This document shows positions 33,262 to 44,411 of a DNA stretch of 64,000 nucleotides, one piece after another. The notes beneath the pieces were generated by a model. It ran no database searches and was not told the origin of the DNA. It was given only the letters and a program-made list of their open reading frames with translations. Each line of letters begins with the position of its first letter. Positions within the stretch are counted from its first letter, which is position 1. Location of the stretch: positions 620,001 to 684,000 of the forward strand of contig JAZGUH010000058.1 in NCBI GenBank assembly GCA_037893225.1, read 5' to 3'. The position numbers and the translations under genes are program-made. The DNA is from Hippasteria phrygiana (lineage: Eukaryota > Echinodermata > Asteroidea > Valvatida > Goniasteridae).

Positions 33262-34560
33262 CATGATTATTTATTAATTATGAGCAACATAAACTAAGAT
33301 GTAACCGGGACACCGTTTCTCTTGTTACATCGTTGATTTATCCATGGGAGTTCATGTGAAACTCAAGAGAGAGGACCCTAAACTAAATATTATGTCACAA
33401 TGAATCTAACATATGATGAAATAATTGTATAGAATCACATGTGGTGTAACAAATTAATTTTACACCAATTTAAATTGTTCACCAATATGTCGCACATTGT
33501 GTCTCAACTTCATGGAATGACCCATTTGTTTTACTATACCTCATAGTCATACATATTTAGTTGCCATTACAATTTTAGGAGCAAGGGGGATAGGCAATAT
33601 AACCACTGATTACATGGATTAACATTTACGTGTGCCGCCATCTTTTCAAGCATATGTAGCTACATGTAGGGCATGCGTACTACACCCGTGCTACAGTTCC
33701 ACGATTGCTTCGTAAAGCGCATGCATAGTACATGTAGACTGTCGCACGGGTAACCCATGCATCTACTACGCATGTGTATTGTGCGTGAATACTTGTGTGC
33801 GCGCTTGGTAAATAGCGGCTGGCACATGATGGTGAATGGACCAGTGAGATTTCGGCTCTCGATCATGAATATGTATGAGGTATAGTAATATGAAATAGAA
33901 CATGGCCTGAGCCAAAATACAAATAATAGGGCCTAGTACAGTCATGGGGATTTGTCCTTCCGCGTAACCTTGGTCAAGGTGTTCGATGATTGTCCAAGGA
34001 TTGCCTGACGATCGATGGTAGCCCCGAGCCATTCACTCACACTCGTACCCACAGTACTGTTCAAAGTGGAAATGTTAGCAACCTTACGGGGCAAGGCTAT
34101 ATGCAAATTAGATTGTGTTGGTCACTATACCGTCAGTCAAAATGTCCAGGAGCAAAGTGGGAAATTGATAGATTGAGTTTAGACTGAAATGTTTGTCAGT
34201 ACAGAGTGCAACAATGAAATTGGTGCTCTGCCAAGCCATGGATAATTGGATATATTCTGCCTAAACATGCTAATGTGTTGTCTTCTGAATCATTCACTCA
34301 AGCATAGCATACCCACAGCTGCAATACATTGTCTTATAATAGTGCATACAAGTCATTGCACTATCCGGGGTCATGTCTAATCATGTTAACATAGGCACAT
34401 GATTCACATGGATGACTGAAGGAGTTCTTCAAAAGGACCGTTTGAGCAAGTGTTTGCTATCAAACTGTGCCTTGGACAAATTATATTGAAGTGACGAACA
34501 TAACAAATTGGAAAAATGGAAAACAGTGTGTGTCTGCATTGGGTGATTCCAATTTTAATA
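33262..34560. other. Intron DNA without recognised features
   Basis: Contains palindromic ACATGTAG words near 33660-33740 and short unassigned open frames only. No exon or element boundary could be supported. Confidence 0.4.
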
Positions 34561-34576
34561 TCAACTCCGTTTAGTC

Positions 34577-34594
34577 CCCCCCCCCCCCCCCCCC
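34577..34594. repeat. Poly-C tract
   Basis: About 18 uninterrupted C, one of more than fifteen such tracts in the window. Confidence 0.9.
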
Positions 34595-34696
34595 TTCCAA
34601 AAAATAAAAGTTTCGGAATGCTTTTTTAGAAAGGCAGAGTCAGTGGTGACCAAATTGGGTATTTTAAATTTGTCCATGTAGTTTGTTTGGACATAC

Positions 34697-34892
34697 ATAT
34701 GTAAATCAAAAATAAAACCTGTCATCTGTAAAATCTACGAAAGCCCGTTAGTGCCATCGCTATATGTAAATCAAAAATAAAATCTGTCATCTGTAAAATC
34801 TACGAAAGCCCGTTAGTGCCATCGCTATATGTAAATCAAAAATAAAATCTGTCATCTGTAAAATCTATGAAAGCCTGTTAGTGCCATCGCTA
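34697..34892. repeat. 65-bp tandem repeat, 3 copies
   Basis: Units start at 34697, 34762 and 34827 with ATATGTAAATCAAAAATAAA and are nearly identical, which points to recent duplication. Confidence 0.95.
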
Positions 34893-35022
34893 TTCTATTT
34901 TCGAGAGCAGTTATTTTTATTTTCGAGAGCAGTTATTTCTATTTTCGAGAGCAGCTATTTATATTTTCCAGAGCAGCTATTTATATTTTCCAGAGCAGCT
35001 ATTTATATTTTCCAGAGCAAAT
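34893..35022. repeat. 22-bp tandem array, 6 units (TTTTCGAGAGCAGTTAT)
   Basis: Six units with exact 22-bp spacing; the later ones read TTTTCCAGAGCAGCTAT. The inverse motif forms the array at 35434-35745. Confidence 0.9.
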
Positions 35023-35433
35023 ACAAACCCCATAAGGCTTTAGTCATCCCAGAAGATGGCGCACTGTTTCTCGGCTTACCAGCAGTCCATTCTGAAGGCA
35101 TCTCAGGTTCATCAACCGTTAACCACAAAGTTGCCCTGAGGTACTCAACTGCCCTTCTATAAAACATGCAACATCAAAAATGTCTGTCTGGTGTTTTCGG
35201 CGATAAAGGCCAAGTTCTCGCAATTTACGGTTTAGGTTATACGCTTGCTGATCAAGATATTATGATTACATGTACAAGCAAAATGAAGCAATTATTTCGT
35301 TATAATTAAGTCCTAAACTAAAGAAACGGCTGATGAAATGCAGACTCCGTGCGTCCGAAGCCGCAGCAGCCATGGATAATGATGACTTCTGAAAATCGAA
35401 CACCTGCTTAAAAAAATTAAAAATGAAGCTGCT

Positions 35434-35745
35434 TAAAAATAAAAATAACTGCTCTCGAAAAAAAATTGTACTCGAAAAAATAAATAGCTGCTCTCGAAAA
35501 AAAATAACTGCTCTCGAAAAAAAATAACTGCTCTTGAAAATAAAAATAACTGCTCTCGAAAAAAAAAATACTGCTCTTGAAAATAAAAAATAACTGCTCT
35601 AAAAAAAAACTGCTCTCTCAAAAAAAGTAACTGCTCCAAAAAAAAAACTGCTCTTGAAAATAAAAATAGCTGCTTTAAAAAAAAATGCTCTCTCAAAAAA
35701 AAAATATGCTCTCGAAAAAAAATAACTGCTCTCGAAAAAAAACCT
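35434..35745. repeat. Inverted partner array (AACTGCTCTCGAAAAA), about 14 units
   Basis: The motif is the reverse complement of the 34893-35022 array, in units of roughly 17-24 bp with variable A runs. With the 410-bp middle it forms a potential large hairpin. Open frames across it are low complexity and not genes. Confidence 0.88.
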
Positions 35746-35773
35746 ACATGTAAGCCCTTCCTCCTCTTGTGTG

Positions 35774-35853
35774 TTTTAACCTGAAACTCAAAAGGTTTTG
35801 ATAGGTGGAGGAGTAGTCGGCTCCATTTTGGCACCGACTAGAGGGAGGGTTAA
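35774..35853. mobile_element. TTAA element family F4, truncated copy
   Basis: Shares TTTTGATAGGTGGAGG and GAGGGTTAA with the F4 family. It is immediately followed by another TTAA element, giving TTAATTAA at the junction. Confidence 0.55.
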
Positions 35854-36117
35854 TTAACCCTAACCCCCACGAGGTATTCTCTGAGCACCCTGCCAAATGC
35901 AACAAAATTCAGCACAGCTGAAATAAGAACCCTGCCAAATGCAATATGTTGCACTGTGCAGTGAACTCATCTGTACCAGCCTTGTTGCTGGAGGCTTATA
36001 CATGTATAATACTAAATACAACAGAATGCATCAGACCAGGAGACATGCCTTAACTACTAAAGGCAACAACATTTTACCATTGGTGCATTCTGTTGCATTT
36101 AGCAGGGTAAGGGTTAA
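35854..36117. mobile_element. TTAA element, family F6 (telomere-like ends)
   Basis: TTAACCCTAACCCCCACGAG ... AGCAGGGTAAGGGTTAA. The interior repeats CCCTGCCAAATGCAA twice and ends with an inverse-like GTTGCATTTAGCAGG. It lies just 66 bp before TUSC2 exon 2. Confidence 0.75.
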
Positions 36118-36182
36118 TTCGCCTTTTATAAGGTAAACTACATGTAATCAAAGGTATATTATTTTTTCCTCTTCCAACACAG

Positions 36183-36303
36183 TTCAGAGTTTTACGACGA
36201 GGATGGACATTTAGCACACGAGTTCTACATTGAAATCCCTGGATCCAAGAGAAGGAAGATGAAGGCTGGAATGATGAGAATATATAGAAATCTTAGACCA
36301 CAG
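36183..36303 (+). CDS. TUSC2: TUSC2 (FUS1)-like, exon 2
   Basis: Encodes the diagnostic core EFYDEDGHLAHEFYIE, nearly the same as the FYDEDGDLAHEFYEE block of vertebrate TUSC2, followed by a basic segment (SKRRKMKAGMMRIYRNLRPQ). The acceptor CCAACACAG starts in phase 2 and the GTAAAA donor ends in phase 0. A poly-C tract lies just inside intron 2 (36310). Confidence 0.93.
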
Positions 36304-36632
36304 GTAAAATACCCCCCCCCCCCCCCCCTGATCCACTACTGTATCCCCACCCCTTGCCATCCCAATCACAGACACATTTATCCCATGGTGCGGGCCTGGG
36401 ACTATGTTCCTAAATGAACAAGGTAAGGAAACTTTTTAAATCTAAATATTTGTGGGATTCATGGGAACATTTCAAGGGGGCAACAAGGTCACGACCACTA
36501 AGATGCACTTTGGCAGTCATAAACAGTCATTACCGAGAATTACACACCATAATGAAATACTCAAATACCCAAAATGATTAACCAAAGAGAAACAATAGAA
36601 ACAGTTTTCGGTTATCACCGCCACGTGTCATC

Positions 36633-37032
36633 CCTGATCTCTGTATAAACTGTGTAGCTCATTGGCCACTGCAAACTGTACAATTAACCCTCCCTTTCTC
36701 GGTGCCAAAATTGAGCCAGCTACCCTACCTATCAAACCTATCAATACATATCAAGTTTCAGGTTGAAACACACTAGCTGTTGGAGAGGAAGGGCTTAGGT
36801 TTTTTGATAGATTATGATAGTTATAACAGGAGGAGGGTTAAATGTAACTGAAGTTGTAGCCTCCACACTGAGACTCCCATTTTACCACTGATCTGTATGT
36901 AAGGAGAAACAGGATGAAAGTAGACCTTGGGGACAAGGTTGTCAAACCTATTGTGTTGGGAGTTTTAAAATGGCAGGCAACGACTTCAACTCGAACAGCC
37001 GATCTACTATCCAGTTCACATAGATATCAGTG
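36633..37032. mobile_element. MITE (CACTGATCTATGTAAACTGG family) interrupted by F4
   Basis: The same family as 41941-42176 in reverse orientation. Shared blocks include GGACAAGGTTGTCAAACC / GGTTTTCCAACCTTGTCC and CTCGAACAGCCGATCTACTA / TAGCACATCGGCTGTTCGAG. An F4 TTAA element is inserted at 36684-36841. Confidence 0.8.
36684..36841. mobile_element. TTAA element, family F4, copy 2, nested
   Basis: TTAACCCTCCCTTTCTC ... ACAGGAGGAGGGTTAA, with TTAA on both sides. The host MITE continues directly across the insert when compared with 41941-42176. Confidence 0.85.
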
Positions 37033-37384
37033 GTCGAGACTAGGGCAGCAGAGACCATAGCTTTAATGTAAATCCAGGCTTGAGTACCCCAAAACATGTA
37101 TCCATTTTTATTTTGAAGTGCATTGAACGAACAAATTCATATCTGCATCCGCATGCATACATGTACTACCTAACCTTGTCCTTTACAAAAAAATTTGTTT
37201 TATATCAGCAACCAAACCACGTGAGAAACTGACTTGGTTGATTTAGTCAGTTTTCAGAGTAACATAACGACATATTGAAGTAAACTGCACGTACACGTGA
37301 AATTTTATGCATATTTATGAAGGTGTGTATTACCATATTCTATTGGATGGAATCGAAAGAATGCAACATACATGTAACATGGAT

Positions 37385-37490
37385 ATGTCGTGAATAAGGC
37401 CCATGGTGGGCTTCGAACCCACGTCCTGGAAGCTTCAACCATAAGAATGTGCCTCAGTCTCCCTAACTATAATACCACAAGGCAAACCCA
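37385..37490 (-). mobile_element. tRNA-derived SINE, family C
   Basis: The minus strand shows a B box GGTTCGAAGCC and an A-box-like TGGTATTATAGTTAGGGAGA. It lies in TUSC2 intron 2. No flanking duplication was identified. Confidence 0.6.
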
Positions 37491-37594
37491 AGAATTCGCA
37501 GTCGAGAACACAGATGACAAAAAGTTGTAAATCTGTGTCAGTTTATACACTACTGTGCTAATTTTGTTCTTTTTTTATCATTTGTATTCTCCAG

Positions 37595-37660
37595 GAAGAG
37601 ATTACCCTGGATCCACCAAGACTACGTCCTGATCTACCAGTCGTCATGTGCCAAGTATGA
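37595..37660 (+). CDS. TUSC2: TUSC2 (FUS1)-like, exon 3 and stop
   Basis: After the acceptor TTGTATTCTCCAG, the exon reads EEITLDPPRLRPDLPVVMCQV and TGA in phase 0. This matches the C-terminal pattern of vertebrate TUSC2 (VKLDHPRIHVDFPVILYEV): alternating hydrophobic residues around a conserved DxP..R..xDxPV. It completes the 112-residue protein. Confidence 0.92.
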   Translation, partial: EEITLDPPRLRPDLPVVMCQV

Positions 37661-37941
37661 CATTGGGTCATGACCTTTAGTCTTTATACCTAGGTCAATT
37701 TTGTTACATAATTAACAAGCTCTGCTCAAGAAAAACCTGTATGCACTCGTCATAAACTGTGGCTATCACAGAGGTGAATGTGTTTGATGCGAATGTTATT
37801 TTTTTGAATGCATAAGGGGGGGGGGGGGGGGGTGGTGTGTGCCAAGAACGGGCTGTGCAGCCAAGCGGAAATGCAAACAATAGGCACCACACTGAATAGA
37901 GTGGTCCTATTCATCGCACTCGGAACCCCCTCTTTCGTGTA

Positions 37942-37947
37942 AATAAA
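37942..37947 (+). terminator. Candidate polyadenylation signal of TUSC2
   Basis: The first AATAAA after the stop codon, about 280 bp downstream. Confidence 0.4.
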
Positions 37948-38784
37948 AGCGTTGTTTGAAAAAGCTTCATCAAACGCTCCATTACACTATTATTAGTTGA
38001 AACATGAATGGATTGAGTATGTGCAGGAATGCACGTATAGACGACAACCATCCAGGTGGTCTTTTTTTAAACCGCGGCTGTGGCCGTCGTCCGTATTCAA
38101 GAGGTTCACTACTTGGCAGATGTATGGCAAAAAATCAACAGGGTTGTGAAGAGATACATGACAAATCCATTGTTGGCAAGAATTTACCATAAAATATGCA
38201 CAATCATGTATATTACAATCTCTGGGTTTTCTCGCAGAGTATTTCATATTTGTGTGTACATAAGAGATTATTTATAGGGAAATGATACGGAAAAGGACTT
38301 CTGCTCATTATGATATGACATATGTCCACCGAGTGGTGTAGGTCATTAGTGAGAGGTCGGAGGTCATATTTTGATTCCGTGGGGGAGATGGGTCAGTGAT
38401 GATGGCATAGAGCTGGCTCTGTGATGACAGAATCATTGAAATAAGGGAAATCGTGATGGGAATAGATGCAATGAGAATTAGAGGCACACCTTGCCCTGAA
38501 ATGCCTTGCTTAGTTACCTGCATTTATTTCCAAGGTCCAAGTGTACAAATTATACCGTATTTTGTAATATGTGCAGAGAAATGTGGAAAAACCCAAAATC
38601 TTGGCATCCTGACATTCAGACTAACACCACACATAGTGCAGTGTATACATGTACACAGCCAAAGTGCTGCACTCTTTGAGTTTTACAATTTTCCCAGCAG
38701 TTTGACTTTTTCCAAACCAAACTGGTGTCCTTAAAAAGATTTTCAGAAAAAGATTTTCAAGGGATCGGCATGTGCATTAATATA

Positions 38785-38960
38785 CAGTCAAACACCTTTA
38801 TAACAAGGTCCTTGGGACTTTACAATTTAGCTTGTTATAACAGGTACCTTGTATTATCAGTAATTGAAAACAAAGAAAAACAAAGACCCAGGACCTATTT
38901 TTTGCCTTGTTATAAGCAGGATGTTGTATTAACAGTGCTCTTATTATCAGGGTTCGACTG
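38785..38960. mobile_element. Pogo/mariner-like MITE (CAGTCAAACACC end) with TA duplication
   Basis: CAGTCAAACACCTTTATAAC at the left; the right end GGGTTCGACTG is flanked by TA on both sides. The interior contains TTGTTATAA in both orientations. Length 176 bp. Confidence 0.7.
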
Positions 38961-39017
38961 TATATTCTAATTTTAGAACGAATGTTCTTTGTAGCCCCAA
39001 TTGGGCACCTTACAAGG

Positions 39018-39036
39018 CAATGTGTGTCCCTTTAAT
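39018..39036. mobile_element. Solo end of TTAA family F9
   Basis: CAATGTGTGTCCCTTTAA matches the right end of the 44412-45021 element. The remainder is absent. Confidence 0.4.
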
Positions 39037-39307
39037 TGGGAGTGGGTGAACGAGAGATAAGTAGCCAAAATGGTCAATTTGAACATTCTGAACCTCAAAC
39101 TGGCATTCATCTCCGAAAGCCTGGCTGCCATACATAATCGCAGTGAATGCTGACAGCACGTAAGATGTCAAACCACAGACTGTTGGGGCAGACACGGTTT
39201 GTGATGTCATTCTACCAGGTGTCTCAACTGAAAATGGCATTTATTTGGGTGTCTACAACTTTCTCGAAGGTCTGAAATAATCCTTAGGATTCATTGAATA
39301 CATGTCA

Positions 39308-39645
39308 GTTATAAACATTAATGGTGTTATTTACGTGTAGAAGAGAGATTTTTTGCTCTCTCCTGACATATGACGGGAACAAATCTAAATATCCCCATGC
39401 AAATTCCATCTTTTCACTGATTACGCGGTACCAGCTGCTACATTGGATTCGAATCAGCCAGCCTACCCCGGCAAGCTCGGTGATCTAGTCCCGCCCGAGT
39501 AATTTTTCCCACAGGCTCTCGGAAAGCACTGAGCATACAGCGCTTCATACACTACTTTGGGAAAGTGCAAAAAATCTCTCTTCTAATTTATATCATCCCC
39601 AATGCAAATTCCATCTACTCACTGATTAATGGTGTTATTTGCCGG
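39308..39645 (-). mobile_element. tRNA-like insert flanked by duplicated host sequence
   Basis: TGCAAATTCCATCT and GGTGTTATTT.CG occur on both sides (39397 and 39604; 39322 and 39631) of a stretch with a B-box-like GATTCGAATCC (minus, about 39450). This suggests a SINE, or a local duplication, between two copies of a repeat. Confidence 0.35.
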
Positions 39646-40070
39646 TCAGAAGAACTTGGGATATTGGTGCATGCACAGTATATGCTGTATGTATATTTGT
39701 AGGGGGCCATTTTCATGGCTCATTGCAGATAATCAGCAAAGTTGAACTTGATCAAGCTTAACTGACTTAGCCCGTTTCAGTGACCTTAATGTGACCCCAC
39801 ACACTATCTGCATTCTAAAAAAAATCTTAACCCTCTTTGCCTCAGTCACAATGAAATGTTTGCATGTTCGAAATGGTTATTTGAATAATTTAATTGAGTG
39901 TGTGAAACAAAAATTGACCCCACAAAAATCCAACCGTCTTTGTTATTGGCCTGTACTGTTCTGACCCAGGCAGTCATTTCTTGGGACCTCCACATACCAT
40001 CCTTTCCTCAAGTGAATACAATCAATTCTTGTAGTCATTCAAAGCATAGCTTACTGTACGGCGTGGAAGG

Positions 40071-40071
<1 letters not shown>

Positions 40072-40097
<26 letters not shown>
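40072..40097. repeat. Poly-C tract, the first of two in 100 bp
   Basis: About 26 C, followed by a second C tract at 40166-40187. Both lie in gene-free DNA. Confidence 0.9.
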
Positions 40098-40101
<4 letters not shown>

Positions 40102-40794
40102 ATGGCCGCATTCACCCTGTCTGTGAAAGCTTGGTTGGAATTGATTAATTTATACAGTCCTCTCACCCCCCCCCCCCCCCCCCCCCCACACCACCTTGCC
40201 CTTTATCTGTCCTAGGTGACTGACAAACAAGAAAGATAAACAAACACGGGCTTGGGGAAATGAATGATGATATGTGCCATATGAGAAATATCCTGTCGGT
40301 TAATTATGCTTCACCCAGAATAGAACACAGATGGTGTGTGGGGTCACATGAAGGTCACGATTGCACTCAATGTTGCCGCGGGGATTTTTGAAATGTCTGA
40401 AGAATTTTGATTTGTGAAGGCTGGCATGAAGGATGATGCAGGAGGGTAGATCAAGGAGGAAGGGGGAATGGTTGCGGTCAAGAGTCCAAAGATCTTCTAA
40501 TTTTAATCTTAAACAAGCCAAAATTGTAAACCGTGCCATTTGAATACATGTAAGTCATTGTATTCATTTCTTTTGCACCGTGTAAGGTGTTTGCATTGTA
40601 CGCGGCAGGATGCTTTAATTTCCAAGGATGAAACTTAATGACATTTAGATCATAGCAGACGGATTGTCTGACATTTTGATCCTCGAAGAATCTCTCTCTG
40701 AAAGCATTTAAGGACCGGTCATATAATGTAAAGTAGAACAGATTTTTAGCCATTTCCTCATTGACCCACCAATGTACCGTGACAGGCCTGAGAG

Positions 40795-40875
40795 CTTGTG
40801 GAAAAGAGTCACAGGCTCACTTGGGTGGGACTCGAACCCTCGACCTCCTGCTTACTGGTGCAGACGTCTTAACTA
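40795..40875 (-). mobile_element. tRNA-derived SINE, family D
   Basis: The minus strand carries GTCGAGGGTTCGAGTCCCAC (B box) and a weak A-box region AGTTAAGACGTCTGCACCAG. Confidence 0.55.
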
Positions 40876-41077
40876 ATAATACACAATGTCAGGAAATAAA
40901 CCCTCGCTCAGCGATCAGGGGTAATACGGGTTATATGCCTTCATCCACCAGGGAAGATACGGCTTTATGTGATTGCTTGTGCACTGATCCAAGCACCGCC
41001 CCTTTATCATACACACCACACGTTCGTCACTTCTCTCAGGCTTTTATCTGACTCATAGTCCTGGCCATGATTGATCA

Positions 41078-41115
41078 ATACATTGAGGGGTGGGGCTTTA
41101 ATGGATTGGCCCATC
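41078..41115. mobile_element. Fragment of the 46449-46609 MITE family
   Basis: ATTGAGGGGTGGGGCTTTAA then TGGATTGG matches the inverse of that element's left arm. Confidence 0.5.
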
Positions 41116-41940
41116 ATTTACATTTATGGATGAAGGGGTCGGGGATGGGCATAAGAACAAACTGAACCGGATCAAACTTAAGATCTTGTGATGTCTTGTT
41201 TCTTTGTCTAACCACCACGATGATATTGTCAAAATTGTCAATTGTGAGATATGCATGATATTCTATTCCATTTGGAGTATTACGTTTTATTATTGTACAA
41301 TACAGAAAGTGTACAAATGTTATATGAATATTATTGATTATACCGGGTACATTTGCGATTTGATATGTTGTATGGACACATGTACATGTGTAAATCACAA
41401 GGTGTACATTCAAAGCATAAATATGATTGATCATGTGCTATGAAACATGCTAGTTTATGAGCCTTTTTTTGTGTGACTTTTTAGTGGTATTGTAACTCAA
41501 GATGCATTCATGAACTGTAATAAACTTGGGTATAAATGTGCTTTGCTCAATTGCAATCTTCTCCACCAACATTTTTAAAGTGTTTTTTTTCTGAGAGTGG
41601 GATGGGGGATTAAGGGTGAATTAATTAGGCTTTGCAAATTTTGGTGAAAAAAGCCTACACCTGATCATAGGCTGTGCTTTGGTAATTCTGTATATTTTTT
41701 AGGAGGGCCTAATATTATTTTAGGAATGTAACTAATAATCCATATTTTTGGCGACTGATTGAGGGCCCTCTCCATTTATAATTGTAGGATGAACACGAAA
41801 GTAATTTTTTTGTAGGTTTTTAATGAATCAAAGTAACTAAATATGTGAATTTACTTCATTAAAAATCAGGGGTGCGATTTTTGAGGTACAAGCCTGACTT
41901 AAGGCTTTTTTTATGTCAAATTTTGGGCTATTAGCAGGCC
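41116..41940. other. Gene-free intergenic DNA
   Basis: AT-rich with no recognisable gene; overlapping antisense open frames at 41114-41443 look random. Confidence 0.45.
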
Positions 41941-42176
41941 CACTGATCTATGTAAACTGGATAGCACATCGGCTGTTCGAGTTGAGGCCACCGTCCGCCA
42001 TGTTATCACTCCCAATACAACAGGTTTTCCAACCTTGTCCCTAGGGTTTCCTTTCATCCTCGTTCACCTTACATAGCAATCAGTAGTAAATTGGGAGTGG
42101 TAATACGGCGGGTGCTGACTTCAGTTGCTTGCACAGCGCGCAATGGCCAATGATCCAGTTTATATAGAGATCGGTG
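41941..42176. mobile_element. MITE with CACTGATCTATGTAAACTGG ends, uninterrupted copy
   Basis: The right end CCAGTTTATATAGAGATCGG is the inverse of the left. Length 236 bp. It serves as the empty-site comparison for the interrupted copy at 36633-37032. Confidence 0.8.
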
Positions 42177-42291
42177 AGCAGCCCTTAACAACTATACCAG
42201 GCTTCCCGTGCCCTGTTTTCAATCTCCAGACAAATAAACCTCACTTGTATCCTTGAACAATGCATTTTTTGTAAACTTGCAGTGAGGTTGC

Positions 42292-42439
42292 TTAACCCTA
42301 ACCCTCCAGGGCATTCTGGCTAGAAACCCTGCCAGACGCATCAGATTGCATACTTTGTCACATTGACTTGTGTGGAGAGTTCAGCAAAGTGGAGCTGTCA
42401 GCACAGATGCACTGTGCTGCATGGCAGGGTTAGGGTTAA
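42292..42439. mobile_element. TTAA element, family F1, copy 3
   Basis: TTAACCCTAACCCTCCAGGG ... TGGCAGGGTTAGGGTTAA with TTAA on both sides. The interior is close to 32857-33005. Confidence 0.9.
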
Positions 42440-43097
42440 TATGTGAATTTTGAAAGATTACGTTTCCTACTCTTTGTGCTCCCAAATTGTGTTGTTGGAA
42501 CATCCTCAACCGGTCAAAAATTATGACGGATTTTGAGAGGTAGATGTTTAGATTTTGTTTAAAATGTTCTCATTTTTTGAAAAATGTTGAACAAAAAGCA
42601 CTTTTGTTCTGTTTAGTTTTTCTTTGTGGTACCTAAGTTGAATATTTGCTCTATAGGCTCCCCCCCCCCCCCCCATTTTGTGCTAAACATGCCAGAATTC
42701 CTCTCTTATCTTTCTTGATTTTGTCGAGTGATCATTTGCACATTTTGTCAATTGGGGAGTAAAACAGACGTTTGATGTACATGTATACACAGAAGATATC
42801 GTGTTTCCAATTGATAACTTAAATGTAATTATGAAATTTTATCTGTGGATATTATATAATATGTTTAACAAAGAAACCATCTGTTTTCTGTAATAAATCA
42901 TTTAAAAGGAACCGTTTGGTAAAATTGATGGTTTAAAGACAAATAAAGTTAGCAGAAAAATGATCGAGAAAGGCCATGGTTGTTTATTGTGTTGGAGAAC
43001 AAGATAGTGATGAAAAGAGAGGGATTATGGCCTGGGACTCACTTGAAGCCCAGTCATGTACAGAAATAGGAAAAATTAAAAGAGAATAAGAAAATGA

Positions 43098-43347
43098 AAG
43101 GAGATCTTGGAGCCACTCCACCGGTTGATTCAAGGCAATAACCAGTTGGCGCAACTCATATTTCACCCGACCCCCTTAATTGTCTCCTGTGCAGTCATGC
43201 ATAAACAACTAATCCAGTAAAAATGTCACCAAAAGAAGCAGGAAGAGTTACTCTAAAAGTACAAATGAAAATATCTTATCTATATTGCTACAGAATAAAA
43301 CTATGGCCAATTTTAAAAGTGTATAGTTCTTTTTGACTCGCACTGTA
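43098..43347. mobile_element. Truncated copy of the 206-bp-TIR mariner-like element
   Basis: From AGATCTTGGAGCCACTCCAC to CTCGCACTGTA it matches positions about 741-983. The right end is intact with TA following. The transposase part is cut after about 45 bases. Confidence 0.85.
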
Positions 43348-43926
43348 TAAACACATCACAAACAAAGTAAGTCCCCCCCCCCCCTAAATAACTCCTCATA
43401 ATTTCTAAAGTAACAATTTCTTACAGATTACACCTAGCATAGAATATACCTATGGTTATCAGGAAAATGCATTGTGTGAAGATTGGAGGCATCCATGACT
43501 TTATGGTTGACTGAGCACAAATTGAAGACATTGTGTTTACATGCGCTACAGTGTACAAAAGTCAAATCAATGAGGTAAACACCTGTCTGAAATGTTGAAA
43601 CGCAAATGTCTGATCCTTTCATTCTATTTTTAGTAGCGTACTTAAAAAGAGTATAATTTCATAACAAAGACTAATGCATCACACCAGCATCAGCGGTGTC
43701 CTTGTTTCTGGCATAAATACATATAGATCAGGGTTATTTTCCTGTCACTATAAATTACCAGGTGCTCAGAAATTATAGAATGTAATTGCAGAATTTGCTT
43801 TTTATGTCGATGCAAATTTTCATATGAGCCAAAGCACGCTGTTATTATCAGAGGCGCAACAGTGATGTCCCAATATCCTTGTGTAAAAAAAATCCATATA
43901 TGTGACCTGGCAGCAAAAATGAGAGG

Positions 43927-44227
43927 AAAGTCGCACTATCGTTTTCTGAGTTACAAGCAGAAACGACAATTTTAACAACTTTGAAAAAAACCCGGTATTC
44001 TATCATATCCCAAAGTTTTAAACTGAATCCACTCTCGCAGTGTTTTTTGAAATGGAATCTTTTGAACTTGGGCTAACTTGTGCACGTCGCGAACTTTGAG
44101 CTTAATTTTCTCAAAACAAGGGGTCAAGACTCTGACAAATCTAAAAGGTTGTGTCGGGGGCTAGGAACGATACCACAACACACAATATATCAAATTAAAG
44201 CCCTTTGCCTGTACTTTCAGGAAATAC
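43927..44227. repeat. Dispersed 300-340 bp repeat, copy 2
   Basis: Collinear with 23446-23786 (see that entry) and shorter by a few small gaps. Confidence 0.7.
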
Positions 44228-44411
44228 CATTTTTACTACAAATGAAAACGAACATTTAGGCCTAGATCATAATGTTGTAAGACACATGAAATGAACAAAT
44301 AATAATGTGTGAAAACAAGTTGATATTTGCTGCATAGCGTTCCCTTGTATACTCCCATATATTATATCTCTGCCTTCCCAAATCTTGATGTGTTTATCCA
44401 AGTAATGCCTC

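Larger units (their letters stand above)
26533..36182 (+). other. TUSC2: TUSC2 intron 1 (9.65 kb), filled with nested elements
   Basis: Donor AAAAG|GTAACA and acceptor TTCCAACACAG|TTCAG, phase 2 on both sides. It contains a hAT element, at least six TTAA elements, a SINE, several MITEs and two inverted tandem arrays, all listed separately. Outside these I see no further gene. Confidence 0.85.

Noticed and set aside
35433..35834. 133-codon minus-strand open frame rich in Phe and Arg
   Set aside because: It translates the poly-A-rich inverted array and is low complexity with no start context.
43085..43166. 60-codon frame as a separate gene
   Set aside because: It is the truncated edge of the mariner-like inverted repeat copy running into unrelated DNA.
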